A stretch of 64,000 bases of DNA from Mastigias papua (GCA_964019165.1 OZ025271.1:17159282-17223281), one strand, 5' to 3'. Positions 1 through 16,130 are shown, counted from the first letter of the stretch. Notes: generated by a model from the letters alone, not told the origin. Numbers and translations: made by a program.

Positions 1-1121
1 CTAAAGCCAGTTAACCACAAACAGAACTTAAATACACGGTAATGATTCGACAAAAACTGATTTATATAGAACTGCAGAACTTAAAAACAATCAATTCCAA
101 ACATAATTACAAGGATATGAATAAGCAAACAAACCAGGAATACAGGGACCTGCAGCATATCTCTTAAACAATCTACAGTTGCAATCAAAAAATAGTAGAT
201 TGTGCAAGCTGCATGTCTGCCGTTCCTGCTGTCCTAGATTGTTTTATGTATGTTTGCAAAAGTTTCCTATGCAATACCGATGAGGACAACAATGCTATCC
301 CGCCCTAATGTATTTTAGGAATCAAAGTAGCCTCAAACAAACAAGGCATTTGCAACGTTTATTACTGATCTCTATGAAATAAAACTGATGATGCACTGAA
401 GTGACACAAAGAACACTACGTTATCCCTTCATTTTTTAACAGCCTTCGTATATCCACCATAATGTCTTGAAAATGATAATTAATCTACATACATTTTCCA
501 GTGACAAGCTCCAGTGATGGAGAGCTAAGATAAGGAGCAAAACCTGCATGTCGACAAAAATGAATTACATCCTTTGCATCATTAGTTCAAATGAATTTAC
601 CAATGACTATATGAATGCATATGACAGAAAATAACCACTAACTTTGAAAGACATTTTCTTGATTTTCGCCCACGGATGCTTGCAGAATGGACTTCGAATT
701 GAGCCAGTATCCTAGAAAGAAAAGTCTCCATTAGTATACGCATTTCAGCTATATCATCATCGATCATATAAGTTGTTATTGAACGCCACTCATTAGCTAG
801 TAACCAGCAGATTATCACCTATGAACCGTTCCCTGTTAATTCTTGGCTGTTAATTAGTATAATTGTTATCATTCTGACAAGATTGGCCTTTCACCTCCGC
901 ACATATAAACAGGTAGCCATTGACCTTTAACCTGTGCAATATATAATATTTCAAGGAAAACAACTGCAACCTCTAGAAGTGTCAACTTACGTCTTCTTCT
1001 GTATATACTTCTAGTACAAACTATGTAACTTTGAGGAAGACCAAATAAGCTTATAAAGTTGAAGCTTGCTTCATGAAATCTTATAACGATTTTTAAACTA
1101 TATTGCTATATTTATAAAGTT

Positions 1122-1123
<2 letters not shown>
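1..1123. other. AT-rich non-genic DNA
   Basis: Only short chance frames (longest 73 codons). No repeat structure or gene seen. Confidence 0.6.

Positions 1124-1166
<43 letters not shown>
1124..1166. repeat. (TA)n microsatellite
   Basis: About 21 TA units, just left of the tRNA-capped inverted repeat. Confidence 0.97.
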
Positions 1167-1168
<2 letters not shown>

Positions 1169-1196
1169 TAATTCGGCTAAGGCTGACATAGGTAAA

Positions 1197-4250
<3,054 letters not shown>

Positions 4251-4252
4251 GT

Positions 4253-4350
4253 ACATACAGTTGACAATCGATAATTTGAATTCTCATGGGGAATCTAAAT
4301 CTGTTCGAGGTATCGAATGTCTGAGTTATCGAATGTAAGAGCGATCGAAT
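4253..4350. mobile_element. Possible pogo/Tc1-like terminal fragment
   Basis: Starts with acagttgacaatcgataatt and contains repeated short gttatcgaat/gaggtatcgaat boxes, the look of pogo-type termini. Similar pieces occur at 17461-17541 (ending ttcaacagta) and 29095-29200. No transposase. Confidence 0.3.
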
Positions 4351-4368
4351 ATTATAATTATTTGGCAG

Positions 4369-4666
4369 TACTTCTATAGGATGGGTGAGTAGCCAAGTGG
4401 TTAGAGCGCTTGAATGCTAAGCAAAACATCGATGGTTCGAGCCGAACCCTCGGATCATAGTTGTAATGTTCGCCCACTGTCCACCGAGCTGCAAATGGGT
4501 ACTTGGCGGCAACACCGGAGAAGTTAAAGACGGCGAGGAAAGAAACAGGCCACCCTACCTCACCATGCCGGCGGCTCAGGAAAAGTGTCCCTCTAACGGG
4601 CACTCCCCCAACTCACAGAATCGTACATGGGACTCACCATTACCATTACCTTTTACTTCTATAGGA
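4369..4666 (+). mobile_element. tRNA-derived SINE with 13-bp target-site duplication
   Basis: Body 4382-4653 (272 bp), flanked by identical tacttctatagga copies at 4369-4381 and 4654-4666. The head has a pol III A box (GTAGCCAAGTGGTTAGAG) and B box (GGTTCGAGCC). The tail is tandem ACCATT followed by TTTT, a pol III stop. This is a LINE-mobilised, target-primed insertion; the perfect duplication indicates it is fairly young. Confidence 0.92.
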
Positions 4667-5787
4667 AACATAATCAGGGGAATTGAAACTTCGCTCGAAG
4701 TAGCGTTATTTTGCAGTTAAATTGTAGAAAACCAACTGTTTTAAGTTTATCACCTTTGCTGGTAAGTAGTGTTGCGGCACGAAGTAATCTGTTCCAAATG
4801 ATGACTTATCATAATCTCCGAGCTCCGCCTGCAATGCATACGAGGCTAAAACCATGGCAGTGTCATCATGGATGCGGATGTTATTCTCAAGAACGTCTTT
4901 GCGTAGCTGAAGGTAGTACTGTTGACGGGTGGCTTGCTCTCTGAGAGTGAATAAATGAATGAACGAGTGAACCAATGAATAAATAAATGTATGACTGTAT
5001 GAAGGAATTAGACAATCAACCAATAAGCAAGTGAATCAATAAGCAAAAGTGTACTAGCAAAATCTGCAGAAGACTAAAGGAGCCTAGATAAAAGTGCTTG
5101 TCATATCTATGCTATCATGTTTAGGTTAACATTATATCCACGCCACCATCAGTTTATAATAGAGCCACTCGACATTCTATGCCTTTCCCAGTAAAATCAC
5201 TGTGCAGCAGTGCTCCAGGCTTAAATCCAATAAAAGAGTCCCTAGGCCATAACGGTATCTAAATTGAGATAATGACCCGGCAAGAGGCAATGACATCGCT
5301 CCTTACGATGGCGAATTTCTTAATAATTCACGCAACAGAATGATATTCACAGCAGTGTGTAATTAAATATTCACGACTTCGCTTGGCAATCATTTACAAA
5401 AACAACCTTCGACTTACATTTTGCTACTCGTTCTTCCCGGTGACAATGTAATTTTGCGAGTCTACATGCTGTGAGTCGGCGTGAAGCACTTACAAACAGT
5501 TGAATAACCGGCCATTTTTATCGATCATTAAGAAATAAAGAGACAAGAAAGGATAATTCTTCATGCTTTATGATAGGCTTTTGGTTGAACGACACTGTTC
5601 GGCAATAGGTCACTTCATTTTCAAGTGATATGTGTGAGTTAGACAGCACAGATGAGGCTTCTGTGTGCTCTACTTCCGGTACTAATTAGGAGTTTTGGAC
5701 AAGTATTTCGTTGTGAAAACAACGTATTGATAATAACACCTGGGTAATACAAACCGTAACAAATTTATGACATTGAAGTATTAAAAT
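4667..5787. other. Non-genic DNA
   Basis: Chance frames only; a weak GAATAAAT/GAATGAAC run at about 4945-5000. Confidence 0.55.
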
Positions 5788-6258
5788 ATCTTATCATACC
5801 ATATCATATCACTTAACACTATATAGCATCATAAAATGATATATCATATCATAACATATTAAGTCTCACGCTATTTAACACCATATATCATAACATATCA
5901 AATCACATCACATTGTAAATCATATTCCATCATATAATGTAACATTATATCATATCATATCATATCATATCATATCATATCATATCATATCATATCATAT
6001 CATATCATATCATATCATATATCATATCATATCATATCATATCGAATATCATATGTCATATCATATGTCATATCATATCAATCATATCATATCATATCAT
6101 ATCATATCATATCATATCATATCATATCATATCATATCATATCATATCATATCATATCATATCATATCATATCATATTATATCATGTCATATATCAAATA
6201 CATAACATTATTTCATTTCATCGACTATTAATATGATGTATTTCTACAATGTGTCAAA
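5788..6258. repeat. (CATAT)n pentanucleotide array
   Basis: Near-perfect CATAT units at about 5943-6180, degrading on both sides with TATG and AATC interruptions. Confidence 0.95.
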
Positions 6259-6644
6259 TCCTACCATATTATATCATACTACTTCATACCTTTCAGACAG
6301 AGAGCTATCACTTACCTATGAATAGTTAACAAAAACTACAGTGTATTTCATTGAGCAGGAAGGAGACTATTGCCCTCTTTCCGCAGCAAGTACCAACCAA
6401 CTCAGCAAATATCACTCTCAACTAAAAGACTAACTTACAGGCCAATAGAGAAATTGAATAGCTAACAAACATAACTCACTCAAGTAAGCAAATATTTTCC
6501 ACGTAGAATTTCACTCTGAAGAACAACGTAAACACCAATGAACTGTTCCAAGAACTCTGCAAAGTATTATAAATAAATATCCGATGCTATTATTACCAAA
6601 TATACACAAATATCAAATTCTATCATTGTGAACAAAAGAAATAT

Positions 6645-6965
6645 CATTCTTGCCATAATTATCCTTGGCAAAAAACGTTGTTTTCAAAACCACTAGATTG
6701 CCTAATTTTACAACTGGATGTGCATAAATTGGCATAGCCACCAAATGTTTGAGACCTGTGGTCAGGTCTGTTTTCTCCCAAACAAACTGGCCAATCCACA
6801 TGTGAAATTGGCCTAATTTTAGCTGTGGAACGTATGTATGGAGAGAATCCTGCATGATGATTGGTCAATTAGGTTAAGAGACCAATACAAAGGTGATCAC
6901 GAAAGTGATTAAGTATATCACTACATCTGATCAGATCCATAAACACTTGGTTGCTACACTGCATT
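6645..6965 (+). repeat. Dispersed repeat family B, copy 1
   Basis: Shares blocks in the same order with 41095-41375, such as gtcaggtctgttttctccca, tagctgtggaacgtatgtat and tgcatgatgattggtcaatt. No coding capacity or clear terminal repeats. Confidence 0.75.
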
Positions 6966-7344
6966 AATATTATATTAATGTAAGTTAACTAAAAGCATCA
7001 TGAATTTCTTTACCATCGTCTTGGTTTTACAATCTATAGAGAAAATCTGCTGAATATATAATTTTACTTTCATACCATATCTACGTACGATAACAGACAT
7101 TACGCCCGAGGATAATCCAATTAAAATGTATAGAGGAAGACACTCATGATCAGAGATTCCAGATTTCAGAGATTTCGCATTTTCAAACATTTATGAAGAA
7201 TTAAAATCTTACGTCATCTTTCCAAAGATGTGGAGCATATTTTGCCAGTTTTGACAACTTCTCCTCCAAATCCAAGAACTGATGTTCACCATCTAAACAA
7301 GATTCAAGATTTATACAACTTTTCTCACTGTAGACCCCTATTGA

Positions 7345-7600
7345 ATGGTAAAGTGGCACAAGTAACGGTTCGAGGGTACCTGCATACGATTCTTAAGTTT
7401 GGAGGTGCTTGCTAAAGAGCCCACTTATCCTAGACTACTGGCATAGTGAGGAAGGAGGGCCAGTTCCGTTTCTTACTGCCTTTACCTCTCAAATGTTATC
7501 ACCTAGTTCCCAACTGCTGTTGGTTAGACAGTGAGCGAGCATCTATGCAATAACTTGAAGGTTCACTAGGAATATTGGACCAATCGGCCACCTTGAAGGG
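7345..7600 (-). mobile_element. Diverged copy of the 4.4-kb SINE family, minus strand
   Basis: On the minus strand it matches the body of the SINE at 4382-4653 in order: the 'gctcactgtc' block, 'gaggtaaaggcagtaagaaac', 'ctggccc...cctcactatgcc' and a final 'agaatcgta'. The tRNA-like head is eroded and no target duplication is visible. Confidence 0.65.
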
Positions 7601-8829
7601 TACGTCCTCAAGAATATATCGACAAACATAAAATCGCACTTCCATAATAAAAGGAAAAGACGGCAATAGAGTGAGCACAATTTCATCATGGCTCAAAATA
7701 GGACTATAGTTTCAAAGAAGGTCTGGATGTTTTAGTGAGCATCAATATTACACGACGATCTTTGATATCTTATTAATAATTGGCACAGATTCGGCAGGAT
7801 TAATTTAATCTAGCCTAATCTTTATTCTAAAGGCTTATAATCTGAGTAAATCTTTCAAGTTGAAGATGACTCTAGCTCTGACCGGAAACTATGCAGCGTT
7901 TGTGCAGTATCTCTCCAACGTATTAGCCTGCGCGCTCTTCCTCCCTGTATGTGCAGAACTTCTCTCTCTAGAGACTCAGTTGTCGCACAACTAAATGCAC
8001 AAAGAGGAATACACACACGTTGAAATGGCTCGTTTGTTAGCATTTGTATGTGAAAAGCTGTTCTGTTCTGTCATCTGTTCAACATTCCCTGCTATTTTAT
8101 TCCTTTCCGCACAAGCCATTGTGGAATTCCGTACACAAACGCACACCTTGAACTCAAGCTCCAAAACTGATCTAGGCAAAGTTCCCAGTGTGTGATCTGG
8201 TATTGACTCAATACCTCTACTAATTTACTGCGCATACCGTACCATATTTGGGCCTAATTAAAAAAGCAATAATATGACAAAAGAATCTATGAGCAACATA
8301 GATGAATCATATCTCTCTTTCTTATACTTTTTATACTAAAGTTAAGTGTGAAGAATGCGAGTGAAGAAATCATTAAAAGAATAAGTTTAAACAGAAAAGA
8401 ATAATCCAGTACCTTTGATAATCATGAGACCAAAGTATTGCACTTCATTTAGGCCAATATATCTTGTGACGTGGTCGAATACTTCTCTCGTCAATGCGTT
8501 TGCCTACAATGGAATTTACACAATAGACATCACTTGCATATTGGTGTTCACAATAGAATATATTATATGAAGAAACGCAAGCAGCTATGAAAAACGGCTC
8601 GAAGAGTGCCATCATTTGAATGAATTGCAAGAAAGTAAATGATTTGGTTTTATAAATAGATGAATGCATCAATAGCTCGAATTATTAAGCTTTATCAAGA
8701 TCTTGCATAGGAATTGCTACTCAGATGTCATCTATATAAAAGAGCTCCATATTGAGAGGACAACAAGCTAATCTATGCAAACCAAGAAGCAGGTGAAAAA
8801 TAAGACCTCATCTTCAACTAGATTCTATT
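7601..8829. other. Non-genic DNA
   Basis: Nothing recognised beyond chance frames of up to 75 codons. Confidence 0.5.
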
Positions 8830-9120
8830 CCAGTGCTTTTGCAATACTGCTACTCTGCAGAGTTAGTTACAACTGTAAACAAGTTTAAGTCTGTGTAAAT
8901 TGAGTCCAGAGATTGGCGACCAGAAAGACATCATCTATAGACAGATTGCACTGTCCAGGAAATAGGACACTTGGTTGATTCCATCTATATGCAACAGCTT
9001 CTAGACACAACTACTTCTAGCTAAAGTCTATATAAGTCGAATCCAGACCCGAATGGCCAAGGAAACATCATCTATGTAGATTCTACTGTTTGAGCAATCA
9101 TTTGCTTGGATGGTGTCATC
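8830..9120. repeat. Degenerate tandem repeat, period about 141 bp
   Basis: The block 'aagtctgtgtaaattgagtc ... gacatcatctatagacag' recurs as 'aagtctatataagtcgaatc ... aacatcatctatgtagat' about 141 bp on. Weaker echoes of 'tcatctat' occur near 8727 and 9112. Confidence 0.5.
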
Positions 9121-9713
9121 TTTCTAAGTTTTTGACATTTGTAAGGAATCGTCTGGCAGAGTTTAGGAACTTGTTACTAAAGTCATCATTTAAAGGTGAC
9201 GTTTAACGATAGGATTTACAGTTACAATAGCTTCCAATTTAGCAAAGTGAGAATAACTCAACTGAGTAAAATGTCATCTACTACATGGAGGCTCGTAGAA
9301 ATATATGCAAGAACTTACGTGAACTTTGACATGTAGCCTTTCACCATTAAGCAGCACTGTAGTTATGAGTTTCTCGCCTTCTCCCAACTAAAATTAATTT
9401 TGGAAGAAAGCATTAGGCTAATTCCATTAGCGTGCAGGTATTGCTGCCTTCAGTAATTTTGCATCGTTCAATGACATTAAGATATGAATAAGAAATTCGT
9501 GCACTTGAAAATGCAAAAAAACAACATGAAGCATTTCGTGCAGTGCTGTGCATTGTTTGATGAGCAGTGCTGTGGAAGTTCTTTAGATAGAAGCTATTTT
9601 GCCGAGTCTGTCGGTTAGGAATTTGCCCACCCGAGTGCATTCTATTATTGTGTATTGTGTGCCATTATACTGACAAATAACAATTCCCAGCCAGTTAGTT
9701 CACAGGTATGATA

Positions 9714-9843
9714 CATGCACACACAAGCACACACATACACACACACAAACAAACACACACAAACAAACAAACACACATACGCAAACAAACACACACACAC
9801 AAACAAACAAACACACACAAACAAACAAACACACATACACAAA

Positions 9844-9923
<80 letters not shown>
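9714..9923. repeat. (CA)n microsatellite with CAAA interruptions
   Basis: The first half is mixed ACACAA/AACA units; 9848-9923 is pure CA. Confidence 0.97.
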
Positions 9924-9926
<3 letters not shown>

Positions 9927-9929
9927 CAC

Positions 9930-11849
9930 GTGGTGGAATTGAAAAAGAATGCTCTTCTCATGATCCTTCCTAACCAATGCTATGCATTGACAATACTATT
10001 GATTTTTATTCTTGCTTGAAGTCAAGCTGGCTAGGTTCATCTTCTACATTACTCTTTCCATCATCTATATCCTCTTATGGCTCACTTTAGAAATGGTTTA
10101 TACTATCATTCTAATGAAATCCCAATGCTTTCAACATCCTAACTTACAGAACGAGACAAAGTTCATTAGCTAGCTGGCTTCTCCTCATCTACAACATCTA
10201 AAACGTCTGGTTATCATTCCAATTGCTGCAACTGAATCGTTTCGCTCCTCTTCTCCTTCACGCTTAGTTAATGCCATGCAATCTGTCAACTTTTAGCTCC
10301 AATCACTGCCATGCAATCTCAATTAACCCTTACTACATCCTGCAATGAGCATCTCTAAATTTTTTTAGATCTCCCATTTCCTGATCACATTGAAGTGTCA
10401 TACCTATGGCTCAAATGTTTGGGAATCCGTACAATACATTACAGTGCATTCCATTATCAATTAATGTTGATCAGCAAACCCCAGTGCAGTAAAGTGTAGC
10501 TTCCACATGTTACCTAGGTTAACCAACAACTACCGTGTATACTTCATCGTTATATCTAGTGCAACCTAGTAGTGCCTAATATAAGACTCAAGTTATCTCG
10601 TGTAGTTCATGCTGAAATTATATTGATCTACTTTTATAAGCAATGCTGGTTATAAGAGCATCGAAATCGATTCCTATAGTTTACAGTTTTTCTGGTGTTT
10701 CCGAGTGCAAGTAAACAATAGGATAAAAAGGTGAATGAAAAAGAAGCAAAATTCAATATGTGGGAACAAAATCATCGAGGCTATTATGAGAACATTACAA
10801 TCTGTAAACTAGCATAAGTAAAGAGGAGAGCAAGTGATAAATTAAGAAGCTAAGAAAAGTGGATTAAGTAAGCAGGCAAATTTTCGAAGTTGTTAGCAGG
10901 CCAATTTTATTGTGAGTTGTTAGTAATGTGCATTTGATAGCAACACGAGTTTCCTCCATGCTGGAGACAGAAAGACGGTGCAAAGAAGCGTGCGCAAAGA
11001 TAACATATATGTTTCTGATAGAGATCTAATTAGGTCAGTACTAAGAAGGAAAGGAGCTTGGATAACGAGTCTGCGAAGTTGGATAGAGGTCACGAAGTGA
11101 ATGAGAGGCAAACTCCTACCACTTCGTCAATGCTGCCATTAACGACAGGTCTTTTTGCTTTAATCCTGGCTTGAGCTCTGTTAGCCTGTTGAATATGATC
11201 AAGTAGTTTATGGGTGAAAAACAGTAAACGCACGGGGAGACTTCAACGCGTGGGACAAGGGGAGAACTTAGGGAGATAGGAGAAAGGTCAGAGGTGAACA
11301 TGGAAAAGTGAAAGGTGAGAACATAATGTAAAAGGTCTGCAAAGACGATGGAATTCTGGTGACATTCTTGAATAATACTTGCAAAAATCCATGTTTCTAA
11401 TCTTTAAATATTATTCCTGTATCACTCTGCATAATAAATCTTTAAATTCTGAATACTGTTTTGGGGAAATCCTTCACTCTGCATAATATATCCTTAAATT
11501 CTGAATATGGTTCTGCAGAAATCCTTAAAAACTCAGCAGGTGGTTCAGTAACAGACTCCCTTTGTAGGCAATAATAAAAGGCCTAATCTGGTGGGTGGAT
11601 CTAGTAAATCTAATGAGCTTTCGTGAAAACGGATTTAGTTAGAGAGAAACGAAGGAGATACAAGGAATCATATATGCAAAGTTGGGATTAGTCCTACAAC
11701 CAGACTGATTGACGTATCCTCCTAGAACTCGGTTCTGATTGGAATCTGTAAGTCAAACCTGATATGGGAATGAAATGCAGTCGTTGAATGATTTATACAT
11801 CAAGCGGAGTCTGGAAACAAGAGCATGGCAAACTAAAGCACGAACAGTA
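9930..11849. other. Non-genic DNA
   Basis: Short internal duplication around 11395-11520 (cactctgcataataaatctttaaattctgaatac-like block repeated about 65 bp on). No gene seen. Confidence 0.5.
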
Positions 11850-11857
11850 CTCTATTT

Positions 11858-12168
11858 CAAGGGTGGTCAAACTTCCATAGTATAAGAGCCGCACACAATA
11901 GGATTCAGATGGCCGAGAGCGCCAAGATGTTGATAAGTATTGACACATACATTTTTCCTCAGTCATTCAATTTGGCAATAATGAACCATGAGGACTTCTA
12001 CGATAAAATCTTTGTCAACATATTGGTCAGTGAATAGTAAATTCTCTTCAGTTTTATTTTTGAAAAAATGTATATTACTATCTATTTGGCTTCAATATGT
12101 TCCTCGAGCAGTCAGATAAGTAGCACTGAGCTGCATGTGTCTTGCGAGCCCCTGTTTGGCCACACCTG
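11858..12168. mobile_element. hAT-like MITE
   Basis: Imperfect terminal repeats (CAAGGGTGGTCAAAC ... GTTTGGCCACACCTG) and 8-bp flanks ctctattt / ctcaattt with one mismatch. About 311 bp, no transposase. Confidence 0.72.
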
Positions 12169-12239
12169 CTCAATTTCAATAATTCAGCTGATCTGGCTAT
12201 GCATCGAGTGAATCCCTGAATAAAATGTGAGTTGACGAA

Positions 12240-12644
12240 TCAAACTCTAAACCTTTCAAGCTCATTTGAATAAGATAGGTGAACTTCCAAGGGGTATAGT
12301 AACAAATTATCAAAAACGAGGCGAATTGCCCTATCCGATCGACGCCTGCGCATAATTGAATCACTGCTCTCAACAGGGAACAGAAACGGTCTTTTGTCCA
12401 TACAAAAAACCGAAGAATTAATCATTTCGTCAATAAATTCTATACAATAAAGTATTTCAGATGCATTTATTACGCTTTTTCTATCAACATATAATACATG
12501 ACTACCTGAAATACTAAACCTAATTTCAAAAAACTGACAACTAACAATGAAAAATGAAGTGAAATTGAGAAAGGACAATATCTTTACTATTTGCATTATT
12601 AACTTAAAATGATTGGTTTTCAAACACTTAGGAATTGGGTTCAA
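12240..12644 (-). CDS. Hypothetical 134-aa open frame
   Basis: I do not recognise it. It has a hydrophobic stretch (about residues 16-40) and a basic run RRRRSDRAIRLVFDN near residue 100. There is no neighbour gene, no obvious splice signals and no codon evidence. It is longer than most chance frames here but could still be non-coding. Confidence 0.2.
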   Translation of the reverse strand: MNPIPKCLKTNHFKLIMQIVKILSFLNFTSFFIVSCQFFEIRFSISGSHVLYVDRKSVINASEILYCIEFIDEMINSSVFCMDKRPFLFPVESSDSIMRRRRSDRAIRLVFDNLLLYPLEVHLSYSNELERFRV

Positions 12645-13261
12645 ATATCTTTTTCCATAAAAGTTCCTCCTTTGAAAATTTGAAATATTTCAATAAAAAA
12701 CACTTATACGAATAGAAGAGAAAGGCCAAAGCTCAAATGTCAAAGGTTTTCTCTAGAAAGGCAGATGCCAAGGGTGAATTTAACAAAGTTTAATAGCTGA
12801 CAGACATTTCTGAAATAAACCATACACCATGGCAATAAGACTGAACAACTAAGAACAGAAAAATCAATTAGCTTACCGTATTTAAAGCCATCTCGAGTCA
12901 GATATTGTAGAAGGTTAGGTCAAATGTGGCGTCGAACGTGAGGTCAAACGTTACCAGCAGTCGGGCTCTCTTCAACATCTGCAATGAGGAAGACAAGGAC
13001 ATTACCTTCAAAGTCTGCATTAGCACTTTAATGCATACCTACAATTCTAAAATATCGCAAACCGATGCAGTAGAATCACGTAATGCTGCAAAGGACTCTG
13101 CAACAACGAATAGTAAAGCGTAGACACTATTTTCATGAATGAGTAAAGAGTTTTCCTAATGGTTGAGTACATAAGTGGCTACAGAGCATGTTGCTATGAA
13201 GAGAGAGAAAGAGCTTGTTGCTATATAGAAAGCCGATGGTTGGAAGCAGAGGGCCTTATAG

Positions 13262-16008
13262 CGTTCAAAACTTGATTCATCTTTTCCGAGCGGCCAGTTT
13301 ACAATAAAGGGTTTTAAAGCACCAATTAGATTAGACATTACTAGGAACAGCGGAGGACTTCTGGTGTATGCAAGAGAAGATATTTTGTGTAGGAAGATAG
13401 AGGGTCTTAAGATACCGAAAGATATTCAGGCTATCCCCATTGAGATCAATATTAGAAAACAGAAATGGCTGTTATTACCGATTTACAGGAGCCCTACACA
13501 AGATCCACGTTATTTTGTTGATAACGTGTGCAGGATTATCGATGGATATACTCCCTCGCGTGAAAATGTCTTACTTATTGGTGACTTTAATATGGAGGTA
13601 GGTGATAAGGCACTTAGTCCTTTGATTAGTGCCTACCACTTATCTAGCCTTTTGAAGGGACCAACATGTTTCAAGACTTCTAGAGGACGATCCATTGACC
13701 TCATACTCACAAATAAAGAGCATTCCTTCATGAAAAGCCAGTCGTTTGAAACAGGCTTCAGTGATCATCATCATCTGATATACACAATATTGAAATCAAC
13801 CTTTGTAAAACTGCCCCCAAAAAATATCAGATACCGTGAGTATAAAAATTTCTGCGCGGAAGAGTTCCAAAGAGACTTGGATATCAAACTGCGTGACGCC
13901 ATTCCTACTGACTATCAAATATTACACTCAGTCACCGAGAGTGTATTACAGAAACATGCCCCCTTAAAACAACGGATGGTTAGGGGGAACAATAAGCCCC
14001 ACATAAAGTCTGACTTAAGAAAAGCGATAATGACAAGAACAAGACTTAAAACAAGGGCGAATAAATCTGGAAATGATGAAGATCGTAAGAAATATAAAAA
14101 ACAGAGAAATCTAATTGTCAGTATGAACAGGAAAGCAAAGCGTGACTTTTACCATTCTGTAGACATTAACGCTATTGATAATGACAAAAAATTTTGGAAA
14201 ACAGTCAAACCAATGTTTTCCAGCGGAAACCCAATGGGGGAGAAAATCGTCCTTATCGAAGAAGGCGAGATTATATCAGATGATAAAGTGATTGCTGAAT
14301 GCTTAAATTCGCATTTTGTGAACATCACCGACTCCCTTGGACTAGATCCCTCATTTAAGGATGACAGGATTAATGTAAGTCTGGACGATAAGGTAGACAT
14401 AGCTACAGAAAAATATAAAAACCACCCAAGTATTGTTGCTATAAAAAGTAAAGTTCCGATTGAGCAAAGATTTGAATTTAGTAATGTCAACTTTTTAAAC
14501 GTTATGACTAAAATAGAATCCTTAGACACTAGAAAGTCAAGTAGTGGTAATATTCCAACAAAAATTATTCAGGAGTCGAAAGAGGTGATTTGCCCATACT
14601 TATCTGACTGTATAAATGCAACTATAGACAACTGTTGCTTCCCTGACAAGCTAAAAGAAGCAGACGTCAGTGCAATCTATACAAAGGATGACACATGCCA
14701 AAAAGTCAATTACAGACCTATTAGTGTCCTATCAGCCATGTCCAAAATGTTTGAACGGATCACGAGCGAGCAAATAAATAAGTATTTTGTAGGTATATTA
14801 TCTTCATTACTTTCTGGCTTTCGACAAGGTTATAGCACACAACATGCTCTGTTTCGAGTAGTGGAGACTTGGAAAAAGTGTCTAGATATGTCGGGTATAG
14901 TAGGAACAATCTTAATGGATTTGTCAAAAGCATACGATTGCATACCTCACAATCTACTAATTGCAAAGTTAGAGGCATATGGGTTCAAGAAAAATGCCCT
15001 CAAATTGATTTACAGTTACCTGACAAACCGAACTTAAAGGTAAAAATAGGTTCCACATATAGCTCACCACAGCATATCTCAATTGGTGTACCACAGGGGT
15101 CTGTTCTTGGACCCTTACTTTTCAACATTTTTATAAACGACCTGTTTTATATGGAACTGGAATCGGAGATATGTAACTTTGCTGACGATACGACAATCTA
15201 CGCGTGCGATACATATGTGGAGGCTGTCATGATTAGATTAGAGGGTGACCTACAGGGATTAATACAATGGTTTACAAACAACGGCATGAGTGCCAATCCT
15301 TCAAAATTCCAAATAATGTTTTTGGGGCTAAAGGGGGCAAATAAACTATGCCTTAACATAAAGGGCCAATTGATTCCATCAAGCGAACATGTAAAACTTC
15401 TGGGTGTAAACATTGACAACTCACTAAAGTTTGAAACGCATGTGAAAGAACTATGTAAGAAGGTCAACCAAAAAGTGTATGCATTTGGAAGGTTAAGACC
15501 ATATCTAGGAGAACAAAAGTCAAAGATACTTTTAAATTCCGTGATAATGTCAAATTTTTCCTATTGCCCTCTGATCTGGCTATTTTGCAGCAAAGTTGCA
15601 AATAATGAAATTAATAGGACCCACAAACGTGCACTGAGAACTTTATATAGAGACTATGAATCCACATTTGAGGAACTTTTAGATAGGGGTGATACAACGA
15701 CAACACATAAAAAGAATCTACAAAATCTTATGATTGAAATCTACAAATCAATGAACCATCTCAATTCGGAGTACATGTGGGATTTCTTTGTCAAGAAAGA
15801 TGTCCCCTACAACCTATGGACTAAGGAACTATGCAAACTCCCCTCGGTGAGTTCTCAGCGCTACGGAATAAATTCCCTATCCTTTAGAGGCAGTCTATTG
15901 TGGAATACTCTTAGTGATGATCTAAAATTGACAACTTCTCTCGTAAAATTCAAAAAAGGAATGCGTTGCTGGGATGGCAACAACTGCACGTGCTACATTT
16001 GCACTTAA
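13262..16008 (+). pseudogene. LINE endonuclease-reverse transcriptase ORF, broken by a frameshift at about 15035
   Basis: The first segment (13262-15037) holds the endonuclease, with GDFNMEV metal/catalytic residues and SDHHH near its end, and the RT fingers and palm: NYRPISVLS, GFRQGYSTQHAL and the first catalytic Asp in MDLSKAYDCIPH. It stops at TAA 15035-15037. The second segment, in another frame, continues from KVKIGSTYSSPQ with GVPQGSVLGPLLF and FADDTTIY (second and third catalytic Asp), then the thumb, and ends CWDGNNCTCYICT, a C-terminal Trp plus Cys-x-Cys-x2-Cys. One base is missing at the junction, so the protein is disabled though otherwise long and well preserved. A recent loss is inferred. 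Confidence 0.9.
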
Positions 16009-16130
16009 TTTAGGATTTTTATGTATTATCGTTGCATATTATATTGTAAATAGTTGGTGTTAATTAGTTATTACTAACTATAAATAAACCAACTGTAAAT
16101 AAGCTTTATGATTATGATTATGATTATGAT
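13262..16130 (+). mobile_element. CR1/L2-like non-LTR retrotransposon, 5'-truncated
   Basis: It encodes an apurinic-type endonuclease followed by a reverse transcriptase, then an AATAAA at 16083-16088 and a 3' tail of tandem GATTAT units (16108-16130). The 5' part (promoter, any ORF1 and the start of the endonuclease) is missing. Homology begins near codon RSKLDSSFPSG at 13262, and an in-frame TAG precedes it. No target-site duplication was found. The clade call rests on NYRPISVLS, GVPQGSVLGPLLF, FADD and a repeat tail in place of poly(A). Confidence 0.92.

Noticed and set aside
9645..10019. Long frames of Cys-Val or His-Thr repeats
   Set aside because: Translation of the (CA)n microsatellite on both strands.
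14149..14529. 126-codon minus frame inside the LINE
   Set aside because: Antisense shadow of the reverse transcriptase gene.
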